Part shown: piece by piece, positions 18,960 through 27,260 of the stretch | Layout: every line of letters begins with the position of its first letter | How positions within the stretch are numbered: position 1 is the first letter of the stretch | Notes under the pieces: model-generated | The model's database searches: none | Told to the model about the DNA's origin: nothing | Seen by the model: only the letters and a program-made list of their open reading frames with translations | Origin: Salinivirgaceae bacterium | GTDB lineage: Bacteria > Bacteroidota > Bacteroidia > Bacteroidales > Salinivirgaceae | Assembly (NCBI GenBank): GCA_002869335.1 | Contig: PKTE01000353.1 | Span: 1 to 35,170 of the forward strand | DNA: 35,170 bases | Reading direction: 5' to 3' | Program-made: the position numbers and the translations under genes

Positions 18960-19373
18960 TCAGAACTGTTTGCATCAACTAATGAAGAAGCCATTACAAA
19001 TATTACCAGCGCAATAGGTTGTTTGCAAAAAGCTACGGAGGACTCAGCCTATAAAAAGTCTGTAATTCATTATTCAACAGAGGCAATAATACCTGGTTAT
19101 AGCTTCGATGATGTATATTCAAATTTTATTACTTATGCTATTCCTGCATGGGCAAAGCCATTTCAAGGGGATACCAACAGGTCAAGGTTCGAAATGCAAC
19201 TTATCGAAAACACACCGGCTCATATTTTTGCCAATATTAAGTGGATGGAATATGAGGAACTCTTGCAGGCAGTGAATTTATATTATGACATTCTTTTACT
19301 ACCTAAAAATGAGAAGGATATTGCCGATATACTTTATGATATGCAAAAAGACCTGTTAAAGATTCTACTTTAA
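18960..19373 (+). CDS. C-terminal continuation of the Pvc12-like protein (fragment; ORF-track start TTG 19023)
   Basis: 'SELFASTNEEAITNITSAIGCLQKATEDSAYKKSVIHYSTEAIIPGYSFDDVYSNFITYAIPAWAKPFQGDTNRSRFEMQLIENTPAHIFANIKWMEYEELLQAVNLYYDILL', matching the usual C-terminal pattern of such proteins (PAWxxxF...E...PAHI...WM). No ATG near its 5' end. Confidence 0.72.
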   Translation, partial: SELFASTNEEAITNITSAIGCLQKATEDSAYKKSVIHYSTEAIIPGYSFDDVYSNFITYAIPAWAKPFQGDTNRSRFEMQLIENTPAHIFANIKWMEYEELLQAVNLYYDILLLPKNEKDIADILYDMQKDLLKILL

Positions 19374-19394
19374 AAACCTACAATAGATTCTAAT

Positions 19395-21107
19395 GTGACT
19401 GACATAATAATCAAACGATTAAAAATTGAGACTAATTGTGCTTCTCAGGCTAGCTTGACTAAGTTTAATGAGCAGTACAAAGATGTTATTATAGGTTTGA
19501 TTAATAAATATCTAGAGGAAAATATCAATCGCCTGAATATATCAGATTCTGTTATTGAGAAGTTGGAATTTCATATCGATTTCAGTAAAGATGATGTTCC
19601 AAAAGTATTGGGGCAACAAATTAATCAACAGTTAAGTAAAGTTGTTGCAGAAGCAGGTAATCAGGAGCTTCAATACAAAAAAGACAGTACAAATAATGCC
19701 CTTTTGTATTACCTAGAGAAAGGTTATTTGCCCTGGAATGCACATTCAGGGGCCGATGCAATAACAGATTTGGTAATTGAGGCTGCAAAGAAGAACACGC
19801 TTAAGAAAACAGTAAAAACTGTAATTCAGGACTATCATTCTATGAAAAGACTGATAGAAAGTGCTCCCCTTAATATACTTGATGAGATTCTGGAAATTCT
19901 TAGCCCCCAACATTCGAAAAAATTTAGAAAATGGATTGTGGAGTTCAAACTCTTTTGGCAAATTGATTCATCTAATATGGAATTGGATCTTTTGCGTAGA
20001 ATTTTATGGGTTATTTACCTCGACAAGGAGCATACTAATATTAATGCTGGTAAAGCTCAATTTTTAACTTTTCTATTGTATAACTATGCAGAAGTTGAAC
20101 AGACCAATGTCAATGTGTTATTAAAAAAGATCGATAGTAAGGAGAAAAGAACTAAAAAATATAAACTTCAATTTGATCAATATTCAAGACTTTTAGAGGC
20201 TCAGGGATTATTAAAAAGCGATCAATTGTTAGATTCATCCGAACGTATTTATGGAGAATTATTCGAAACAGAAGAGAAAGAGAGCAGGAAGATTGACCTG
20301 TTTGAGCGAATAAAACTATCGGTTGTTACGCTCATTACCAATGCAGATTTCATTCAGATTGAACAAGATTTAAGAGACTTGTTTAATTCCATCTTGGTTG
20401 TTTATAAATCTGCTTATGATAAGGCATTGTTAGAGTCAATTTTGCTTTATTTGGAAACAAGAAAAGCGCAAGAATCGATTAGCTTTAATGAACTTGTAAA
20501 CTTGTTTATAGAGCGTTTAAGTCAAAAGATTTTTATATCCAGAGGAGCTCTTGTAAAAGAGTTTGAAACAAAGCAGCAAGAATATGAATCTCTGAAAGCA
20601 CTTGAGATTAGTACAATGTTCAAAACCACTTTACTGCAAGGTGGGCAACCAGATTCCCATACAGGTGTAAAAAGACGTATTGATTTTGACCTTTTTGGAG
20701 GTAGAATTTTTTCGGCAAATAGTAATAGTTCTACTTCTTTTGGTTTCCGCTCACGTTCCTATTTAATTGATATACTTGAAAAGTTGGAGTTTCTTGAAGA
20801 AGAGAATACCCAGATATATGATCAGTTTTCAGATGATGAATTGCTCGAAGCCTTATGGACAGGGTATTTAAAACCTACTAATAAGAAGCAGTTTCATCAA
20901 TTTATTCAAAAAATAACACTCGATTCTTATTTGTTTGAGTTGCTTCAGCATGTTCCGGTTACCTTGAAAACAAAGTTTATTCTTTCGTTCTTCAATATTA
21001 CGACAGAGATTAATGATTTAGGCGGCGATGTGCATTCACTTTTTTATGATATAAGTCGTTTCGTGTTTGTGGAAATTGGCTCAAAATCAACATCTTCGAT
21101 TGATTAA
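19395..21107 (+). CDS. CIS tape-measure protein, N-terminal segment (570 aa)
   Basis: GTG start; 'IIIKRLKIETNCASQASLTKFNEQYKDVIIGLINKYLEENINRLNISDSVIEKLEFHIDF' and 'YYLEKGYLPWNAHS' resemble Pvc14/tape-measure N-terminal regions. Confidence 0.78.
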   Translation: MTDIIIKRLKIETNCASQASLTKFNEQYKDVIIGLINKYLEENINRLNISDSVIEKLEFHIDFSKDDVPKVLGQQINQQLSKVVAEAGNQELQYKKDSTNNALLYYLEKGYLPWNAHSGADAITDLVIEAAKKNTLKKTVKTVIQDYHSMKRLIESAPLNILDEILEILSPQHSKKFRKWIVEFKLFWQIDSSNMELDLLRRILWVIYLDKEHTNINAGKAQFLTFLLYNYAEVEQTNVNVLLKKIDSKEKRTKKYKLQFDQYSRLLEAQGLLKSDQLLDSSERIYGELFETEEKESRKIDLFERIKLSVVTLITNADFIQIEQDLRDLFNSILVVYKSAYDKALLESILLYLETRKAQESISFNELVNLFIERLSQKIFISRGALVKEFETKQQEYESLKALEISTMFKTTLLQGGQPDSHTGVKRRIDFDLFGGRIFSANSNSSTSFGFRSRSYLIDILEKLEFLEEENTQIYDQFSDDELLEALWTGYLKPTNKKQFHQFIQKITLDSYLFELLQHVPVTLKTKFILSFFNITTEINDLGGDVHSLFYDISRFVFVEIGSKSTSSID

Positions 21108-21119
21108 ATTTCGAAATCG

Positions 21120-24100
21120 GTGAAAGAGAAAAAGAGTGAGATAAGCCTTAAAATTGGAGAAAGCCGAGCAACACGACTTTCGAATTTACTTCAAATTGCA
21201 TCTACCCAATCAGAAGTTGAAGTATTAAAATTTATACGTTCTTCATCCACAGTTTTGCCTGAGTCAGATGACCAAGAAATTGATTCGGAGATTGTTTCTG
21301 AAGAGACAGAATCGTTAAGTAACTTACTTGAAACTGAGAATGAGGACAAAGAATATACTTTGCTCGATAAGCTTATTTATTTTTTGAAATTTAGCTATTT
21401 CCCATCAGTACAGAGCGATTTTGATTTTATTTCATGGCAATTCGAAGTAATGGACCAAATACAATCCCAGCGTATCCAAAATAGTTCGATACTTCAAATC
21501 TTGCAAAATAAAGGTGCACGTTTGCGCTTCTTTGGATTGGAAAATGAGGAATTTCAAGAGTTTATTTTACTGGGCGTATTCAGTGGTAAGCACCGTTCCC
21601 TAATTTCAAAAAGTATAATACTTCTTAAAGAGTTGAAGAAACGATTGGATAAAGTTGATTATTCTGTTTCAAAAACTATAATTCTTGAGTTGGTATTTAG
21701 TTCAATTAGTAAAGAAATTGAACTGGGATGGGTTGATTTTTTGGCTGTTTTAGAGGATGTATTGCCTGATCATGGTAATTTTGAGAAGGATTCCACAAAA
21801 CAGGAAATTGCCAGCTTAATAGAGCGGAAAACTATTGTTGAAAATGCCCACACGCAGCAATTGTACGAGAAAAGTCAGTTACTTGATTTTGCAAGTAGGT
21901 TTTTATCACAGAAGCTACCCTCTCAATTTACCAAACATATTGTGAATGAACTTTATGGTTCTTTTCATATCTTACCATATTCACAAGCCCTCGTTAATGA
22001 ATTATTGCATTGGATTCTACAAAAATCAGTACGCTATTTAGGCCTTGATGCCGAAAGCGTGAAAAAGCAAATACTGGCATTTTCAGAAGGTATATCTGAT
22101 AAAGACTTAATAAATAGAATTAAGGTTAGCACTTCTACTTTAACAGATGAATCAATTAGTCTATCAATAGAAAATTGGGAGTATTTGCAGCAATTGCATC
22201 TCGTAAAAAATACATCCAATAACCTTTTTGAGAGAGTGTTAATTGAGTTTTTATTGCACAACTTCCACTTGGATCAGTCAATACTCCACAGAATGGTTGA
22301 GGTTGCCAGAACAGATTATAAATTGATCATTATACCTGTATTTTCTTATGCTAGCCAAGTATCTCAAATTGATGATTTAGACGAGATTACAATCCATAAC
22401 TGGTTGCAGTATTTTTATGAGTTAAATAAGGTTGTTCAGGAACTCGAGAAGCTTGAGTCCATAAGAATTAGGGTTGATGGTTTTATCCAAGAAATTGTTT
22501 CGGGATTTCATTTTTCTGATTTCAATAATAGTATAAGCCAAATATTTAAATCGGTTCTCAAGTCTCTAAAAACATATGTTCCTGTCTCTAAAGTTACAGC
22601 GATTTTAAAGCAGCACGATTACAAAATTGTTAGGCTTTTGGTTGACCAGAATGCAGTTGATTCAGACGTAGATATGCTGCAATCAATAAACCTGCAAGAG
22701 ATATTCGATGAATTCCGAACCAGTTTTGAAACTGCCAAAATTAGTTCAATTGCGAAATCTATTGAATTGAGAAAACAAATCCTTTTGCTTTTATCAGATA
22801 AAGATCCTGCCTTGCAATTGGCGTATTTACAATATTTAATTGCTGTACCACTGGAAAAACAACAATTTGATGAGGTTTTGCGACAAATCGGTCAGTTTGA
22901 ATATAAATATTATCAGAGTATTCAACATGAGGTTGAAATGCTTATGGTTAAATGGGTTCTTCAAATTGAAAAGGAAGGCATTACAAAGGAGTATTCAACT
23001 TTGATGGCAATTATTTTACTGAGTGTTGACTTTGATAAAAAATTACAAAAAGAGTTCATTGAAAAGGTTAAAACAGCAAAAGAACAGCAAATTGAGCAAG
23101 TATTTATAGATTATTCAAAGCTAAAGCAAATCAATAAAACATATGAGGAGCGTACAAATGAGTTTTGGAGAAATCAATTTGAAACGGTCAAAAAATTATT
23201 TGCAGAAGAAGTTGATATTTCCGGTTTTTTAGAAGAAAAGGATGTGGCTACTTCGCAGCAATTTTACACAGCATTTTTTGCCATTATTGATCGTTTAGCA
23301 AAACCGGATTTGAAAAAAGTAGGTCTAAAGCTAAGTAGCTCTGGTCTTCATGAACTGGGTAAGCAAATATTAAGAATTGCTGAAAGAAGTGACATGGCAG
23401 CTCAAACTTTGGAACCCGTTTTTATATCAACTCATAAGTATAGGTGGCGGTTTAGATTTTTAGTGCAAACCACTTTGAAAGAATTGCTTGAAGTGCTTGA
23501 TAAATCATTACACGGTCAAGTTAAGGAAGAATTTAAAAAATTTGAGGATCTCCCTCATTTTGACAGTAAGCAAGAAACTATTTTGGCAAAGTTTTATGAT
23601 TCTATAATCCATTTAGTTAAAAATTTGGGTGATAACTATAAGGTTAAGTTAAGCACTTATGCTACAACAGCACCTTTGCTAAATACTTTGGTAACACAAT
23701 TTGGTCAGAAAAAAGAGGAACAGCCTTATAGTCAGGTGACGAGTGATGTAGCCGATTTCTTTTTTGCTAATTATTCACTTCAAAATAAGGAGCGAATTGA
23801 GGAAATTTATCAGGATGATTTAAAAGAAAAGGCATTTGAGTTTGCTACACATTTTCTGGTGCAATTGAAATCCGAGATTGAGCTTTTAAGTAGCATTTCT
23901 ACTGTAATTCGTGAGACGATTATTATTGTTGAGAAGACATTATTCTCATTAAAGAAAGAAGAAGGTCTTTCGTTACATAATGTAAGATCTTATTTAGTAA
24001 GAAATTTCAAGCTATTTGCAACAGGTAATGAGGAGGCATTGGCTAGATCAGCTCAAGAGTTTGAAAAAACTACGAGTAAAAAGTTGCCCTATTTAATGTT

Positions 24101-24698
24101 CTTTTTGGAGTTTATGATAGGTGATCAGGGGTCAATGAGCGATCAAAAGTTTATTGCGCATTTTACCAATTTGATTTTGAAAAGTGAAGATGTTTTAAAA
24201 GAGCCCATTCAAACTGCACCCCAACTTACACATTACCAACAAATGCTTTTAGACGAAATCATTATGCTGAGCGAGTCCCGCAGAAGCATTGATGAATTGC
24301 GTTTTATTAATGCTCTGCAGTCGTCTGTTATGAGCAATGATCCCGCTCCATATGTAAATTTGATTTTGGATTTGGAAGAACATGTGTCAGCATATGTTAA
24401 GCAGTTTATATATGATGATCGTAATTTAATAGCTAATTATTTAAAGACTATTGCAGAGGACAGTTTTGTAATTTCACAAGTCGTTCAATATCAAGATGTT
24501 TTAGTTATACAAGAGTTTGTTTCTACAAAAACAAAAATGAGTAAAAAAGAGGTTGCCGATCTTCAACTTTATGACCATAATAAAACAATTGATGGTTATA
24601 TTATTTCGACAATAGATTTTGTCTCTTCAAAGCAAGCTTTAGAAAGAGAAAGAAACATGCAAGAGCTATATAGTTTTGCGAGACTACAAAGAAATTAA
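21120..24698 (+). CDS. CIS tape-measure protein, middle helical segment (1192 aa)
   Basis: Long, mostly helical, low Pro/Gly sequence; same frame as the flanking tape segments; non-ATG (GTG) start 12 nt after an in-frame TAA; 'LIYFLKFSYFPSVQSDFDF' echoes the N-terminal segment's 'YYLEKGYLPWNAHSG'. Confidence 0.7.
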   Translation: MKEKKSEISLKIGESRATRLSNLLQIASTQSEVEVLKFIRSSSTVLPESDDQEIDSEIVSEETESLSNLLETENEDKEYTLLDKLIYFLKFSYFPSVQSDFDFISWQFEVMDQIQSQRIQNSSILQILQNKGARLRFFGLENEEFQEFILLGVFSGKHRSLISKSIILLKELKKRLDKVDYSVSKTIILELVFSSISKEIELGWVDFLAVLEDVLPDHGNFEKDSTKQEIASLIERKTIVENAHTQQLYEKSQLLDFASRFLSQKLPSQFTKHIVNELYGSFHILPYSQALVNELLHWILQKSVRYLGLDAESVKKQILAFSEGISDKDLINRIKVSTSTLTDESISLSIENWEYLQQLHLVKNTSNNLFERVLIEFLLHNFHLDQSILHRMVEVARTDYKLIIIPVFSYASQVSQIDDLDEITIHNWLQYFYELNKVVQELEKLESIRIRVDGFIQEIVSGFHFSDFNNSISQIFKSVLKSLKTYVPVSKVTAILKQHDYKIVRLLVDQNAVDSDVDMLQSINLQEIFDEFRTSFETAKISSIAKSIELRKQILLLLSDKDPALQLAYLQYLIAVPLEKQQFDEVLRQIGQFEYKYYQSIQHEVEMLMVKWVLQIEKEGITKEYSTLMAIILLSVDFDKKLQKEFIEKVKTAKEQQIEQVFIDYSKLKQINKTYEERTNEFWRNQFETVKKLFAEEVDISGFLEEKDVATSQQFYTAFFAIIDRLAKPDLKKVGLKLSSSGLHELGKQILRIAERSDMAAQTLEPVFISTHKYRWRFRFLVQTTLKELLEVLDKSLHGQVKEEFKKFEDLPHFDSKQETILAKFYDSIIHLVKNLGDNYKVKLSTYATTAPLLNTLVTQFGQKKEEQPYSQVTSDVADFFFANYSLQNKERIEEIYQDDLKEKAFEFATHFLVQLKSEIELLSSISTVIRETIIIVEKTLFSLKKEEGLSLHNVRSYLVRNFKLFATGNEEALARSAQEFEKTTSKKLPYLMFFLEFMIGDQGSMSDQKFIAHFTNLILKSEDVLKEPIQTAPQLTHYQQMLLDEIIMLSESRRSIDELRFINALQSSVMSNDPAPYVNLILDLEEHVSAYVKQFIYDDRNLIANYLKTIAEDSFVISQVVQYQDVLVIQEFVSTKTKMSKKEVADLQLYDHNKTIDGYIISTIDFVSSKQALERERNMQELYSFARLQRN

Positions 24699-24701
24699 AA
24701 A

Positions 24702-25391
24702 GTGGCTCAACAAGTGTTTAAGTTATTAGATGACAGTCAAAAGCAACCATTTGAAACTGTCACAAAAGGTTTATTGGAGAAGCAAAAGCAAGATCTTTCG
24801 AATCTTATGAAAGCTGACAATATTGAACAGCTGAAGACAGATTTAATTCAACGTAAGTATGATTGGGCAGAAGAAATCGAAGAAGGAGAGAGATTGTATA
24901 TTGAAAATGCAGGGTTAATAATTTTTACGCAATTCGTAGAGGCGTTTTTCAACAACCTGGGATATTTGAACGATGATCGGCAGTTTATTTCTTATAAAGA
25001 ACAGGAGAGAGCAGTATGTATTTTACAATATTTGGCAACGGGTCAAGAGGAGTTTCGCGAGCATCTTTTAGTATTGAATAAGCTTATTTGTGGCATGGAT
25101 ATTACAAACCCATTGCTTCATAAAGTGATTCTTAATACCAAGGAGAAAGAAGAAGTTAATAAATTATTTAATGCAGTTATTTCCAATTGGCCTGTAGTAA
25201 GTAAGTCGTCTCAAGATGCTATACGCGAGACTTTTATAAATAGAGAGGGGGTTGTATATTTGAAAGACCGGGATTGGAATTTAAAGGTTGAGCATTTGGC
25301 AGTTGACAGATTAATGATAAGAATTCCATGGGGATTTGCCACAATAAAGTTACCTTGGAACAAGTATATAATTTTTACAGAGTGGATATGA
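24702..25391 (+). CDS. CIS tape-measure protein, C-terminal domain segment (229 aa)
   Basis: 'YIENAGLIIFTQFVEAFFNNLGYL...ERAVCILQYLATGQEEFREHLLVLNKLICGMDITNPL...NWPVVSKSSQDAIRETFINREGVVYLKDRDWNLKVEHLAVDRLMIRIPWGFATIKLPWNKYIIFTEW' is the characteristic C-terminal domain of eCIS tape-measure proteins. Confidence 0.82.
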   Translation: MAQQVFKLLDDSQKQPFETVTKGLLEKQKQDLSNLMKADNIEQLKTDLIQRKYDWAEEIEEGERLYIENAGLIIFTQFVEAFFNNLGYLNDDRQFISYKEQERAVCILQYLATGQEEFREHLLVLNKLICGMDITNPLLHKVILNTKEKEEVNKLFNAVISNWPVVSKSSQDAIRETFINREGVVYLKDRDWNLKVEHLAVDRLMIRIPWGFATIKLPWNKYIIFTEWI

Positions 25392-26728
25392 TAGATTTGA
25401 ATGCTAAAACCATTGAAAACGAAATTCAGTGGTTTACACAAGTACTGGAAAAAAGATTTAATATTTACTTCGAGAAAGAGAGAGACTCGGATACAGTATT
25501 GGACTGCGAGCCACCAAATCTTAAAGAAAATAAATCGATATATGCTTCAATTGTAAAAGATAATGACCTTGGGTTTTACGATCGTATTGCTATAATAATA
25601 ACATTAATCCCAATTATGCGTCCACAGGTTTTGGATGCCTTTTTTGTGAAAAATTCCCTTTACGACAGGGCTTTCTCTGAGTTTGGAGGAGTAAAAGGTT
25701 CAACATTTAATGGTTTTATTCCAACAGGAGAAACGTTGGCTTTTATTTTGGCAGGAACCAGCATTGAAGAGCGCATTAAGGTTATACAAATGTTTGAGCC
25801 GGATCATCCGTTTTCTAAATTGGGAATTTTAAAATTAGAAGAGGTAAAAGATGGGGAGCCAATGTTATCTGGACCACTTATTCTGACCGATGAATTTGTT
25901 GATCTGTTCACGATTGGTACAGCCCGAAAACCTAGTTTTAGTAGCAATTTTCCAGCGAAATTGGTGACCACTAAGTTAGATTGGGATGATTTAATTATTG
26001 ATCAGTTCATCGAAGATGAAATAAAAGATATCATTACATGGATACATAATAGCGATCAGATATTGAATCAATGGAAGGTGGGCCGAAAAATAAAACCCGG
26101 CTTCCGTTCACTGTTTTATGGGCCTCCTGGAACAGGTAAGACGTTTACCGCCAGTTTAATGGGTAAGTCTACCGGACTCGATGTATATAAAATTGACCTT
26201 TCTATGATTGTATCGAAATATGTAGGCGAAACAGAAAAGAATCTGGCTCGTGTATTCGATATGGCTGAGAATAAAAATTGGATACTTTTCTTTGATGAAG
26301 CCGATGCACTTTTTGGCAAACGTTCAAATACACAGTCATCACAAGAGCGCTATGCTAATCAGGAAGTAGCTTACCTTTTACAACGCACTGAGGATTTCCC
26401 TGGCGTAGTTATCTTAGCCTCTAATTTAAAGGGAAATATGGATGAAGCCTTCACCCGCAGATTTCAATCGGTGATATATTTTCCAATTCCAAAACCAGGT
26501 CAGCGTGAGCGCATTTGGCGCAATACATTTGATGGTGATTTAGTTCTAGATCCACAAATTGACTTTAAATCCATTGCACAACAGTATGAAATTGCAGGTG
26601 GAGGAATAATTAATGTACTAAAATATTGCACTATAAAAGCATCAGAACGCAAGTCAAAAGATGTTTTCCTTCACGACATAATGGAAGGCATAAAGCGCGA
26701 GCTGATTAAAGAAGGGAAGATAGTTTAA
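25388..26728 (+). CDS. AAA+ ATPase of eCIS (Pvc15/Afp15 type)
   Basis: Walker A 'YGPPGTGKTFTA', Walker B 'WILFFDEADALFG', 'ANQEVAYLLQRTEDFPGVVILASN', 'AFTRRF'. The ATG at 25388 (ATGA overlap with tape C-segment) is preferred over 25328. Confidence 0.94.
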   Translation: MIDLNAKTIENEIQWFTQVLEKRFNIYFEKERDSDTVLDCEPPNLKENKSIYASIVKDNDLGFYDRIAIIITLIPIMRPQVLDAFFVKNSLYDRAFSEFGGVKGSTFNGFIPTGETLAFILAGTSIEERIKVIQMFEPDHPFSKLGILKLEEVKDGEPMLSGPLILTDEFVDLFTIGTARKPSFSSNFPAKLVTTKLDWDDLIIDQFIEDEIKDIITWIHNSDQILNQWKVGRKIKPGFRSLFYGPPGTGKTFTASLMGKSTGLDVYKIDLSMIVSKYVGETEKNLARVFDMAENKNWILFFDEADALFGKRSNTQSSQERYANQEVAYLLQRTEDFPGVVILASNLKGNMDEAFTRRFQSVIYFPIPKPGQRERIWRNTFDGDLVLDPQIDFKSIAQQYEIAGGGIINVLKYCTIKASERKSKDVFLHDIMEGIKRELIKEGKIV

Positions 26729-26731
26729 GGG

Positions 26732-27226
26732 TTATGTTAAATCCTTAAGCGTTTCTTCTAAAGTTTTCTTACCCGTGGCTATATTTTCAATCAACTCATA
26801 AAATGTGTCGAAAATAAAACCAATCATATACACATTTTCGATGAGTACTCTAAGCGTATCTTCACTAGCCTGATTTGTATTAGGAACCATTGTAACTGAC
26901 TTAAAGTATATGTAAAGGTCATCTTCATTTACTCCAAAACCCATTAATGGAATTCCCATATTGAGCTTAAATATGAGTGATTTAATCGGCTCAAGTGTTT
27001 GTGCATCAAACTCTAATGGGAGTCTGACAAAATATTGTAATAACTTAAAATCTTTTAAAATACCGGCCAGACCAGGAGTGTAGAGCATTTCTAATACCAG
27101 GTTACTTTGTTTCTTTAAAGGAAGTATTAGGTTTAACCTATCAAAAGGTAGTTCCTTTGTGTGTTCGTAGTATTTAGTTGTAAAGTTATCTTTATCAAGG
27201 TATTCTTTAAAATCTAATAGTTTCAT
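26732..27226 (-). CDS. YbjN / type III secretion chaperone-fold-like protein (tentative)
   Basis: 164 aa; 'LLQYFVRLPLEF...LIFKLNMGIPLMGFGVNEDDLYIYFKSVTMVPN...LRVLIENVYMIGFIFDTFYELIENIATG' fits the general YbjN/CesT-like pattern; downstream of and co-directional with the DUF4157 gene. Confidence 0.5.
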   Translation of the reverse strand: MKLLDFKEYLDKDNFTTKYYEHTKELPFDRLNLILPLKKQSNLVLEMLYTPGLAGILKDFKLLQYFVRLPLEFDAQTLEPIKSLIFKLNMGIPLMGFGVNEDDLYIYFKSVTMVPNTNQASEDTLRVLIENVYMIGFIFDTFYELIENIATGKKTLEETLKDLT

Positions 27227-27260
27227 AGTTTAAATGTCTAGTCATTTGTTTGCTTGTGAA

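Noticed and set aside
25328-25387. ORF-track upstream start of the ATPase
   Set aside because: Overlaps the conserved tape-measure C-terminus in another frame; ATG 25388 with ATGA overlap fits better.
16542-25391. Organism-wide reassignment of TAA as a sense codon
   Set aside because: TAA cleanly ends many other genes here (e.g. sheath 7855, tube 8319, LysM 9736, spike 11484, ATPase 26728) at expected family ends.
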